This document shows positions 34,227-43,361 of a DNA stretch of 52,918 nucleotides, piece by piece (positions within the stretch are counted from its first letter, which is position 1; the number at the start of each line of letters is the position of its first letter). Source of the stretch: Rhizobium sp. Q54 (GTDB taxonomy: Bacteria; Pseudomonadota; Alphaproteobacteria; SMXS01); NCBI GenBank assembly GCA_945907245.1, contig CAMDTB010000016.1, positions 1 to 52,918 on the forward strand, written 5' to 3'. Made by a program: the position numbers and the translations under genes. The notes beneath the pieces are model-generated. The model was not told the DNA's origin. It saw nothing but the letters and a program-made list of their open reading frames with translations, and searched no databases.

Positions 34227-37127
34227 ATGGACCTGGATCCCGGACTGTCCGCCATCCTGAACGGCGCCAACGCCTCGTTCCTGGAGAACCTGTACCAGCG
34301 CTATGAGCGCGATCCGAACGCGGTCGAGCCCGAGTGGCGCGGCTGGTTCGACGCGCTCACCAGCGGCGCCGCCGGCGCTATGGGCGCCAATGGCGGACCG
34401 TCATGGCAGCGCAAGGACTGGCCGCCGCTGAGCAATGGCGACATGACCGCCGCGCTCGATCCGGGCACGCCGGCACCTGTCAAGGCGAAGGGCAAGGGCG
34501 AAACGGTCAGCCAGGAGCAGGTCCATGCCGCGGCCATCGACTCCATCCGCGCCCTGACGCTGATCCGCTCCTACCGCGTGCGCGGCCACCTGCATGCCAA
34601 GCTGGATCCGCTGGGTCTCGCGGTGTCGCCCGACCATCCGGAGCTTGACCCGGAAAGCTATGGCTTCACCGACCGAGACCTTGACCGCCCGATTTATATC
34701 GACGCGCTGGGGCTGAAGACCGCCACGGTGCGGCAGATCGTCGAGATCCTGGAGCGCGTCTATTGCGGTTCCATCGGCGTCGAGTACATGCACATCGCCG
34801 AACTGGAGGAACGCGCCTGGATCCAGGAGCGCATCGAAGGCCATGACAAATACGTGTCGTTCACCGACATGGGCAAGCATGCGATCCTGCAGAAGGTGAT
34901 CGAGGCCGAGAGTTTCGAGCAGTTCCTCAACGTCAAGTACACCGGCACCAAGCGCTTCGGCCTGGACGGTGGCGAGGCGACCATCCCGGCGCTCGAGGCG
35001 ATCATCAAGCGCGCCGGCGCGCTCGGCGTGCAGGAGATCGCCATCGGCATGCCGCACCGCGGCCGCCTCAACGTGCTCGCCAACGTGATGTCGAAGCCGT
35101 TCCGGGCGATCTTCAACGAATTCCGCGGCGGCTCGTCCACACCCGACGAGGTCGAGGGCTCGGGCGACGTGAAGTACCATCTGGGCAGCTCCTCGGACCG
35201 CGAGTTCGACGGCAACTCGGTGCATCTGTCGCTGTCGGCCAACCCGTCCCACCTGGAAGCGGTCGATCCCGTCGTGATGGGCAAGGTGCGCGCCAAGCAG
35301 GACCAGCGCGGCGACAAGGACCGCAGCCAGGTCATGGGCCTGCTGCTGCATGGCGACGCCGCGTTCGCCGGCCAGGGTCTGGTGCCCGAGTGTCTCGGCC
35401 TCAGCCAGCTCAAGGGCTACCGCATCGGCGGCGTGATCCACTTCATCGTCAACAACCAGATCGGCTTCACCACGTCGCCGATGTATTCGCGCTCGTCGCC
35501 CTATCCGTCCGACATCGCCAAGGGCATCCAGGCGCCGATCTTCCACGTCAACGGCGACGATCCCGAAGCCGTGGTGCATGTGGCCAAGCTCGCCACCGAG
35601 TTCCGCCAGCGGTTCAAGAAGGACGTGGTCATCGACATGTTCTGCTACCGCCGGTTCGGCCACAACGAGACCGACGAGCCCATGTTCACCCAGCCGCTGA
35701 TGTACCAGCGGATCAAGGACCAGCCGACGGTCACCAGTATCTATGCGCGCCGGCTGGCCCAGCAGGGACTGGTCGACGAGACCGAGTTCAAGCGCATGCA
35801 GGCCGAGTTCCGAGGCATGCTGGAGATGGAGTTCGAGGTCGCCGAATCCTTCAAGCCCAACAAGGCCGACTGGCTGGAAGGCCGCTGGGCCGGACTTAAG
35901 CGGGCACGCGGCACGGTGCGACGCGGCCGCACCGCCGAGGACGAGGACACGCTGCGCCGGCTGATCGAGGTGCTGACCACGGCGCCCAAGGGCTTCAATG
36001 TCCACAAGACTCTGCAACGTCAGCTCGACCGCAAGCGCGAGACGCTGGAAAGCGGTACCGGCATCGATTGGGCAACGGCCGAGGCGCTGGCGTTCGGCTC
36101 GCTGCTGGACGAAGGCTTCCACGTGCGCCTCTCCGGGCAGGATTCCGGCCGCGGCACATTCTCGCAGCGGCACGCCGTGTTCACCGACCAGGTCACCGGC
36201 GATCGCTATACGCCGCTCGACCATGTGAGCGACGAGGCCAAGTTCGAGGTCATCGACTCCATGCTGTCGGAAGCGGCCGTGATGGGCTTCGAATATGGGT
36301 TCTCGCTGGCCGAGCCGAATGCACTGGTGCTGTGGGAGGCCCAGTTCGGTGACTTCGCCAACGGCGCCCAGGTGATCATCGACCAGTTTCTTGCCGCAGG
36401 CGAGTTGAAGTGGCTGCGCATGAGCGGCCTCGTCCTGTTGCTGCCGCACGGCTTCGAGGGCCAGGGTCCCGAGCATTCCTCGGCCCGTCTCGAGCGCTAT
36501 CTGCAGATGTCGGCCGAGGACAACTGGCAGGTCGCGAACTGCACCACGCCCGCCAACTATTTCCATATCCTGCGCCGGCAGATGCACCGCGAGTTTCGCA
36601 AGCCGCTGGTGCTGATGACGCCCAAGAGCCTGCTGCGCCACAAGCTGTGCGTCTCGCACCTGTCGGACATGGCGCGCGGCACCTCGTTCCACCGCATCAT
36701 GCCGGATCACGCCCAGACCGAGAGCGAAGGCTATGGCAAGCTGAAGCCCGACGACGAGATCACCCGCGTCGTGATCTGCTCGGGCAAGGTCTATTACGAC
36801 CTGCTGGAGGAGCGCGAGGCCAGGAAGCTGCACGACGTCTACCTGACGCGCGTCGAGCAGCTCTATCCGTTCCCTGGCGATTCCCTGCTGGAGGAGCTGG
36901 AGCGGTTCCCGCGGGCCAAGGTCATCTGGTGCCAGGAGGAGCCGCAGAACATGGGCGCCTGGACCTTCGTCGAGCCGTTCATCGAAAAGACGCTCGAGGA
37001 TCTCGACCATTTCGTGAAGCGGCCCGTCTATGTGGGCAGGAAGGCCGCCGCGTCCCCGGCGACCGGCCTGCTGTCGCGTCACAAGGAACAGCAGGCGCGG
37101 ATCGTTCACGACGCGTTGATGGGTTAG
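34227..37127 (+). CDS. sucA: 2-oxoglutarate dehydrogenase E1 component
   Basis: 966 residues. ThDP-dependent decarboxylation of 2-oxoglutarate. The N-terminal segment ANASFLENLYQRYERDPNAVEPEWRGWFDAL binds E2/E3; GMPHRGRLNVLANVMSKP and HGDAAFAGQGLVPECLGLSQLKGYRIGGVIHFIVNNQIGFTTSP form the ThDP/Mg site; the transketolase-like centre has FSQRHAVF and EYGFSLAEPNALVLWEAQFGDFANGAQ; the C-terminus has PEHSSARLERYLQ. The ribosome binding site is weak. Confidence 0.98.
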   Translation: MDLDPGLSAILNGANASFLENLYQRYERDPNAVEPEWRGWFDALTSGAAGAMGANGGPSWQRKDWPPLSNGDMTAALDPGTPAPVKAKGKGETVSQEQVHAAAIDSIRALTLIRSYRVRGHLHAKLDPLGLAVSPDHPELDPESYGFTDRDLDRPIYIDALGLKTATVRQIVEILERVYCGSIGVEYMHIAELEERAWIQERIEGHDKYVSFTDMGKHAILQKVIEAESFEQFLNVKYTGTKRFGLDGGEATIPALEAIIKRAGALGVQEIAIGMPHRGRLNVLANVMSKPFRAIFNEFRGGSSTPDEVEGSGDVKYHLGSSSDREFDGNSVHLSLSANPSHLEAVDPVVMGKVRAKQDQRGDKDRSQVMGLLLHGDAAFAGQGLVPECLGLSQLKGYRIGGVIHFIVNNQIGFTTSPMYSRSSPYPSDIAKGIQAPIFHVNGDDPEAVVHVAKLATEFRQRFKKDVVIDMFCYRRFGHNETDEPMFTQPLMYQRIKDQPTVTSIYARRLAQQGLVDETEFKRMQAEFRGMLEMEFEVAESFKPNKADWLEGRWAGLKRARGTVRRGRTAEDEDTLRRLIEVLTTAPKGFNVHKTLQRQLDRKRETLESGTGIDWATAEALAFGSLLDEGFHVRLSGQDSGRGTFSQRHAVFTDQVTGDRYTPLDHVSDEAKFEVIDSMLSEAAVMGFEYGFSLAEPNALVLWEAQFGDFANGAQVIIDQFLAAGELKWLRMSGLVLLLPHGFEGQGPEHSSARLERYLQMSAEDNWQVANCTTPANYFHILRRQMHREFRKPLVLMTPKSLLRHKLCVSHLSDMARGTSFHRIMPDHAQTESEGYGKLKPDDEITRVVICSGKVYYDLLEEREARKLHDVYLTRVEQLYPFPGDSLLEELERFPRAKVIWCQEEPQNMGAWTFVEPFIEKTLEDLDHFVKRPVYVGRKAAASPATGLLSRHKEQQARIVHDALMG

Positions 37128-37142
37128 GAAAGGACAGGCCGC

Positions 37143-38447
37143 ATGACCGACATCGTCGTCCCCACGCTGGGTGAGTCGATCACCGAGGCGACCGTCGCCA
37201 AGTGGTACAAGAAGCCCGGCGACGCGGTGGAGCAGGACGAGCCGCTCGTCGAGCTCGAAACCGACAAGGTCGCCGTCGAGGTGAACGCGCCCGCTTCAGG
37301 CGTACTGGGCGACCTGCAGGTCAACGAGGGCGAAACCGTTCAGGTCGGCGCCGTGATTGGCTCCATCGGCAAGGGTGATGGCGCAAAGCCCGCCGCCAGG
37401 GCCGAACCGAAGCCCGAGCCCAAACCGGAACCCAAGGCCGACGCCAAGGCTGCGCCGAAGACCGCGGCCGCCAGGCCGGCGCCGCAGCCATCAGCCCTGC
37501 CCGAGCCGCCCGCCGAGGAGCACGATCCCGGGGAAATGGGGCGCGAAGCCGCGTCCATGGCGCCATCCGCCGCCCGCCTGATCGAGGAGGCCAAGCTCGA
37601 TCCCAGCACCATCGACGGTACCGGCCGCGGCGGCCGCATCACCAAGGGCGACGTTCTGAAGGCCATGGAAGCGCCGAAGGCGGACGCGGCGCCCGCCGCC
37701 GCCCCGCCCGCCGCGCGCCCCGCGACATCCCAGCCCCGCCAGACCGGCGAGCGCGAGGAGCGGGTGCAGATGACCCGCCTGCGCAAGACCATCGCGAAAA
37801 GGCTGAAGGAGGCGCAGGACACCGCCGCCATGCTGACCACGTTCAACGAGGTCGACATGACGGCGCTGATCGCCATGCGCAACGAATATCGCGACCTGTT
37901 CGAGAAGAAGCACGGCGTGCGCCTGGGCTTCATGTCGTTCTTCGCCAAGGCCTGCGTGATGGCGCTGCACGAAATCCCGTCGGTCAACGCCGAGGTGGAC
38001 GGCGACACCATCATCTACAAGAACCACTACGATATCGGCATCGCCGTGTCGTCGCCCGGTGGCCTGGTCGTGCCGGTGATCCGCGATGTGGACGCGCTCG
38101 GCCTCGCGGGCATCGAAAAGGCCATCGGCGACATGGCCGCCAAGGCGCGGGACGGCAAACTCGCCCTGGCAGACCTGCAGGGTGGCACCTTTACGATCTC
38201 CAATGGCGGCGTATTTGGATCATTGATGTCGACACCGATCCTCAACCCGCCACAGTCCGGCATCCTCGGCATGCACAAGGTCCAGGACCGGCCGGTGGTG
38301 GTGGACGGCCAGATCGTGGTGCGGCCCATGATGTACCTTGCCCTGTCGTATGATCACCGTATTGTCGATGGGCGCGAGGCGGTTACCTTCCTGGTCCGCG
38401 TCAAGGAATGTCTCGAAGACCCGCACCGGATGCTGCTCGATCTGTAG
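37143..38447 (+). CDS. sucB: Dihydrolipoyllysine-residue succinyltransferase (E2)
   Basis: 434 residues. Lipoyl domain 1-77 with the lipoylated Lys42 in ETDKVAVEV; an Ala/Pro/Lys linker (about 80-125); E3-binding domain about 135-170 ([31 protein letters not shown]); catalytic domain from about 200 with [17 protein letters not shown] and the catalytic His405 in [17 protein letters not shown]. Forms the core of the 2-oxoglutarate dehydrogenase complex. Ribosome binding site AGGAAAGG. Confidence 0.98.
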   Translation: MTDIVVPTLGESITEATVAKWYKKPGDAVEQDEPLVELETDKVAVEVNAPASGVLGDLQVNEGETVQVGAVIGSIGKGDGAKPAARAEPKPEPKPEPKADAKAAPKTAAARPAPQPSALPEPPAEEHDPGEMGREAASMAPSAARLIEEAKLDPSTIDGTGRGGRITKGDVLKAMEAPKADAAPAAAPPAARPATSQPRQTGEREERVQMTRLRKTIAKRLKEAQDTAAMLTTFNEVDMTALIAMRNEYRDLFEKKHGVRLGFMSFFAKACVMALHEIPSVNAEVDGDTIIYKNHYDIGIAVSSPGGLVVPVIRDVDALGLAGIEKAIGDMAAKARDGKLALADLQGGTFTISNGGVFGSLMSTPILNPPQSGILGMHKVQDRPVVVDGQIVVRPMMYLALSYDHRIVDGREAVTFLVRVKECLEDPHRMLLDL

Positions 38448-38482
38448 CACCCGGCAGCAGGCACTAATAAACGAGGGAAATG

Positions 38483-39886
<1,404 letters not shown>

Positions 39887-39893
39887 AAAAGCT

Positions 39894-39921
39894 CGTCATT
39901 CCCGCGCACGCGGGAACCCAG
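39894..39921. repeat. REP-type palindrome after lpd
   Basis: CGTCATTCCCGCG-CA-CGCGGGAACCCAG. It has the same GTCAT...CCCAG frame as the repeats around the GIY-YIG gene, but the stem is TTCCCGCG/CGCGGGAA. It sits 8 bases after the lpd stop. Confidence 0.8.
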
Positions 39922-39930
39922 TTCTTCGAA

Positions 39931-39960
39931 GGGCACCGTCATCGCGGTGCCCTTTCGTTT
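39931..39960 (+). terminator. Intrinsic terminator of sucAB-lpd
   Basis: GGGCACCG (39931-39938), loop TCATCG, CGGTGCCC (39945-39952), then TTTCGTTT. A perfect 8-bp GC stem with a T-rich tail, well placed for the lpd operon. Confidence 0.85.
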
Positions 39961-40090
39961 GGGCGCCGCGCGATTGCTGGAAAAAGCTACATTCGTTACT
40001 CTCTCATCAATGGTAATCTCGTTGGCTCGATGTGGGAGTATTCGGTCAGCTCATCTTAAAGGTTGAGACGATAGTTTAGGGCGGTATCCA

Positions 40091-40522
40091 ATGAATGATG
40101 ACCAAGATGCCAGTTCTCTTCAGGCTTCAGTAGCGGGCCTGTCCAGCCAACCCGAGACGAAATCAGACCAGTTGTCCAAGCGCGATGACTCCTACGTCGC
40201 GCGACACTGGCGAGGTGAATTGGCCCTCGGCATATCTTATTGGGTAAACGGCGTCATTGTGTCGATCGCGTGCTATGCGCTCGTGCTCGGGATGCTGAAC
40301 AAGTCTGCCGACGTCCCGGAATCAGGCGGCGACATTGGAGTGAGGTACGCTGTTTTCGGCCTCCTAGAGGTTGTGGCCGTTTGGCAACTCGTTGGAATAT
40401 GGCGGTCTGCCGATCGCCACCCGGACCGGGGTGGAAGGCGCTTCTGGGCGGGCGTCGCGAAGGTGATGGTGTTCATCGCCGTCCTTCGCAAGATCACTGA
40501 ATTGCTTAAGGCGCTTGTATGA
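40091..40522 (+). CDS. Small membrane protein of unknown function
   Basis: 143 residues. The N-terminal 40 residues are polar and Ser/Gln-rich; RHWRGELALGISYWVNGVIVSIACYALVLGML is the first membrane helix, VRYAVFGLLEVVAVWQLVGIWRSADRH the second, and FWAGVAKVMVFIAVLRKITELLKALV a third amphipathic or membrane segment. The SYWVNG and WQLVGIWRSA motifs recur in uncharacterised proteobacterial membrane proteins. No signal peptide. It follows the lpd terminator and is monocistronic. Confidence 0.7.
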   Translation: MNDDQDASSLQASVAGLSSQPETKSDQLSKRDDSYVARHWRGELALGISYWVNGVIVSIACYALVLGMLNKSADVPESGGDIGVRYAVFGLLEVVAVWQLVGIWRSADRHPDRGGRRFWAGVAKVMVFIAVLRKITELLKALV

Positions 40523-40560
40523 GAGTTCGAGATTCGGCAGCGCGGTTCGGCTGAGGGTCC

Positions 40561-40956
40561 TTATCCCTCGACCACGTCGAACGGAAATTCCTCATAGGCA
40601 TAGTCGATGGTCAGCTCCTCGCCTTCCTTGAGGTCGCGGGCGGCGTAGAGGCTGACGCACAGCCGTTCCCGGTCCAGCTCGAAACGGCAATTGGGTTGGG
40701 CGGCGTGGTTGCAGAACGAGATCTCTCCGAACGCCACGGCGTATTGCGTGGTCTTGGCGTCGGGCGTCCAGTCGAACACGTAGTGGCGCAACAGGCCCTC
40801 ATCGACGTGGGCGGTCTGCTCCGGCGGCAGCACCAGCACGCTGGCCGAGGTGACCAGCTCGCCCGCCGCGATGCCGCTCCCGGCGAACAGGCCGCGCCCG
40901 CCAAGGCGCGAGGGACCCACATGAAGCCCGTTCGATCTTGAAACCTCATGCTTCAT
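40561..40956 (-). CDS. SET-domain protein
   Basis: 131 residues, a nearly bare SET domain. LGGRGLFAGSGIAAGELV is the start of the fold, ISFCNHAAQPNCRF contains the NHxxxPN SAM-site motif, and DLKEGEELTIDYAYEEF has the C-terminal Asp-Tyr. SET proteins are lysine methyltransferases in eukaryotes; bacterial ones mostly lack known targets. It starts 11 bases after the xerC stop on the same strand, so it is the last gene of fsa-DUF484-xerC-SET. The target is unknown. Confidence 0.85.
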   Translation of the reverse strand: MKHEVSRSNGLHVGPSRLGGRGLFAGSGIAAGELVTSASVLVLPPEQTAHVDEGLLRHYVFDWTPDAKTTQYAVAFGEISFCNHAAQPNCRFELDRERLCVSLYAARDLKEGEELTIDYAYEEFPFDVVEG

Positions 40957-40967
40957 GGATGCCGCCC

Positions 40968-41930
40968 TCAGCCTGCCCGCGGATGCGCCGAATCATAGAT
41001 GGACAGCAGCCGCGCCGTGTCCACCTCGGTGTAGTGCTGGGTGGTCGACAGCGAGGCATGGCCCAGCAGCTCCTGGATGGTGCGCAAATCGCCGCCCGAG
41101 GCGAGCAGGTGGGTGGCGAAGGAATGGCGCAGGGCGTGGGGCGTGGCCGAATCGGGCAGGCCCAGCGCGCCGCGCAGCATGCGGATGCGCTGCTGGATGA
41201 TGCCGGGGTTGAGCTGCTTGCCGCGCACGCCGATGAACAGCGGGCCTTCGGGCTCCAGCGTGAACGGGCAGGCGGCGACATAGGTGGCGATGGCGTCCCG
41301 CACAACCGGTAGCACCGGCACCAGCCGCTGCTTGCCGCCCTTGCCCCTGACGACCATCGATTGCCCGGTGGGCGCCTCGCGGCGCTTCAGACCCAGCGCC
41401 TCCGAGATGCGCAGGCCGCAGCCATAGAGCAGGGTGATGATGGCGGTGTCCCGGTCGGCGACCCAGGGCTCGTCGCTCAGCGAGCCGACCTCGTCGACCA
41501 CGGCGAGCGCGCTGACCACCGATAGCGGCCTCGGCACGGAATGCGGAATTTTCGGGGTTGATACCGCCTGTACGGCTCCGTTGGTCAGGATGTTGGCGCG
41601 CCCCAGGAATCGGTAGAAGCTGCGCACCGCCGACAGCGCCCGCGCTGACGAGCGCGACGACTGGCCCCCTTTGCGGCGGGTCGCCAGCCAGGCGCGGAAG
41701 TCGGGCACGCCGAGGCCTTCCAGCATGGGCTTGCTGACCGCGCCGCCGTGGTGGCGCTGCAGGAAGGCGAAGAAGTCCTGCAGGTCGCGCAAATAGGAAG
41801 TCAGGGTGTTGTCGGCGAGGCGCCGTTCGCTGGCCATGTGCCGGACCCAGTCGCGGGCCAGCGGCGCCGCCGTGTCGTCGGCGGCCAGGGAGGCAAGAAG
41901 TCGCTGTATCAGCTCTCCGGCCGCGACCAC
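40968..41930 (-). CDS. xerC: Tyrosine recombinase XerC
   Basis: 320 residues. Resolves chromosome dimers at dif with XerD. The catalytic residues are Arg174 (GCGLRISEAL), the Lys of GKGGKQR, His265 and Arg268 (HALRHSFATHLL), His291 (LLGHASLSTTQ) and Tyr300 (HYTEV). The GTG start has GGAGG seven bases upstream and lies inside the end of the DUF484 gene (22-bp overlap). The DUF484 neighbour marks it as the housekeeping recombinase and not a phage integrase. Confidence 0.96.
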   Translation of the reverse strand: MVAAGELIQRLLASLAADDTAAPLARDWVRHMASERRLADNTLTSYLRDLQDFFAFLQRHHGGAVSKPMLEGLGVPDFRAWLATRRKGGQSSRSSARALSAVRSFYRFLGRANILTNGAVQAVSTPKIPHSVPRPLSVVSALAVVDEVGSLSDEPWVADRDTAIITLLYGCGLRISEALGLKRREAPTGQSMVVRGKGGKQRLVPVLPVVRDAIATYVAACPFTLEPEGPLFIGVRGKQLNPGIIQQRIRMLRGALGLPDSATPHALRHSFATHLLASGGDLRTIQELLGHASLSTTQHYTEVDTARLLSIYDSAHPRAG

Positions 41931-42607
41931 CGCGTCGCCTCCGGCGCCTGGCTCTGGGGCAGTAGCTGCTGCAGCCGGAGCGCCATCACGTCGCCCATGA
42001 AGCGCACCAGCTGGGTGGCGTGGCCGGCCTCGAATGTCGCGGGATCCCGGTCGCCGAGCGCCAGCAGGCCCGACAGGTTGGCGCCCAGGTCGAGCTTCAC
42101 CATGGCCTGCGAGCGGATCAGGCTGGTGGCGGGGCCGAAGAACTCCTCGGATTCATCGCGCAGCGGCCCCAGGTTCACGGTCTGGCCGGGCGCGAAGGGG
42201 CTTTCCAGCAGCATGGCCGGCAGCAGCAGCACCGAGTCCATCTTGCGCTCGGGCCAGACGCTCCGGTGGTCGAGGCACAGCACCGCCACGTCCACATGCA
42301 GATAGTCGTGCAGTTCGCGGCTGACGAACCAGGCCAGCTCGTCGAAGGTGCTTGCCCGAACCAGGCCCAGGGTCGCCTCGTGCACCTGGTGCTGGCTTGC
42401 CAGGTTGCCGCGCGAGGTCTCGACCAGCGCGTCCCGGTCGGCGGTGCGCTGCGACAGGGTGCCGCGCAGCCGGTCGATCAGGTGGCGTTGGAAATCGACG
42501 ACGCCGGGATCCTTCTCGGCCGTGCCCGGGAGCAGCTCGGCCAGCACGTCCGGGTGCTTGTCGAGCCAGGCGAGAACCGATTCCCTCGTGTGTTTGGCGC
42601 CGGCCAT
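41909..42607 (-). CDS. DUF484 family protein
   Basis: 232 residues. N-terminal helical part with VLAWLDKHPDVLAELLP, GVVDFQRHLIDRLRGTL and a coiled stretch, then a GAF-like domain (TFDELAWFVSRELHDYLHVDVAVLCLD ... SQAMVKLDLGANLSGLLALGDRDPATFEAGHATQLVRFMGDVMALRL). DUF484 genes are almost always next to xerC; their function is unproved. It starts 3 bases after the fsa stop. Confidence 0.92.
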   Translation of the reverse strand: MAGAKHTRESVLAWLDKHPDVLAELLPGTAEKDPGVVDFQRHLIDRLRGTLSQRTADRDALVETSRGNLASQHQVHEATLGLVRASTFDELAWFVSRELHDYLHVDVAVLCLDHRSVWPERKMDSVLLLPAMLLESPFAPGQTVNLGPLRDESEEFFGPATSLIRSQAMVKLDLGANLSGLLALGDRDPATFEAGHATQLVRFMGDVMALRLQQLLPQSQAPEATRWSRPES

Positions 42608-42610
42608 GGC

Positions 42611-43267
42611 TCAGCCGATCTTCTGGCCGGTCTTCGCCCAGTCGGCGAGGAACGCCTGAAGGCCCGCGTCGGTCAGCGGGTGCTTGACGAGTTGGCGCAA
42701 GGTCGCCGGCGGGATGGTGCAGACGTCGGCGCCGATCAGCGCGGCGCGCAGCACATGGGTCGGGTTGCGCACGCTTGCCACCAGGATCTCGGTGCTGAAC
42801 GAATCGTAGTTGTCGTAGATTTGGCGGATGTCGTTGATCAGCGCCATGCCGTCCTGCGAGATGTCGTCCAGCCGGCCGACGAAGGGCGAGATGAAGGTCG
42901 CGCCCGCCTTGGCGGCCATCAGCGCCTGGACCGCCGAGAAGCACAGGGTGACGTTGACCATGGTGCCGTTCGAGGTCAGGTGCCGGCAGGCCTTCAGGCC
43001 GTCGATGGTCAGCGGCACCTTCACCGTGATGTTGTCGGCGATGGTGGCCAGCTTCTCGCCCTCGGCGATCATGCCCTTGGCGTCGGTGGCGGTGACCTCG
43101 GCGCTCACCGGGCCATCGACCACGGCGCAGATGTCGCGCAGGATGTCGTTGAAGTCGCGTCCGGCCTTGGCGACCAGCGTCGGGTTCGTCGTCACGCCGT
43201 CCAGCAAACCGCTTTCGGCGAGATCGCGAATTTCCGCGATGTCGGCGGTGTCGACGAAAAACTTCAT
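42611..43267 (-). CDS. fsa: Fructose-6-phosphate aldolase / transaldolase-like protein
   Basis: 218 residues. Short transaldolase family (TalC/FSA/MipB). Begins [32 protein letters not shown] follows; the Schiff-base Lys83 is in [42 protein letters not shown] and [26 protein letters not shown] complete the barrel. It may act as fructose-6-phosphate aldolase or as a transaldolase; sequence alone does not separate them. It leads the minus-strand operon and is divergent from priA. Confidence 0.93.
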   Translation of the reverse strand: MKFFVDTADIAEIRDLAESGLLDGVTTNPTLVAKAGRDFNDILRDICAVVDGPVSAEVTATDAKGMIAEGEKLATIADNITVKVPLTIDGLKACRHLTSNGTMVNVTLCFSAVQALMAAKAGATFISPFVGRLDDISQDGMALINDIRQIYDNYDSFSTEILVASVRNPTHVLRAALIGADVCTIPPATLRQLVKHPLTDAGLQAFLADWAKTGQKIG

Positions 43268-43361
43268 GAAGGGTATTCCTCGGTTCGGTTGTTGGGCCCC
43301 TTGGGGGCGATTCTAAGAGAGGCGCAGGACCCTGCCAAGGCTGCATCCCATCAAAAGCGAG

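Noticed and set aside
34401-37109. A 902-codon open frame antisense to sucA
   Set aside because: It mirrors the strong third-position GC bias of sucA; the translation is His/Arg/Leu-rich with no domain, and sucA is intact opposite it.
40968-41930. Phage or island integrase
   Set aside because: The tyrosine recombinase is next to DUF484 and fsa and has XerC length and motifs; no attachment-site repeats or phage genes are near it.
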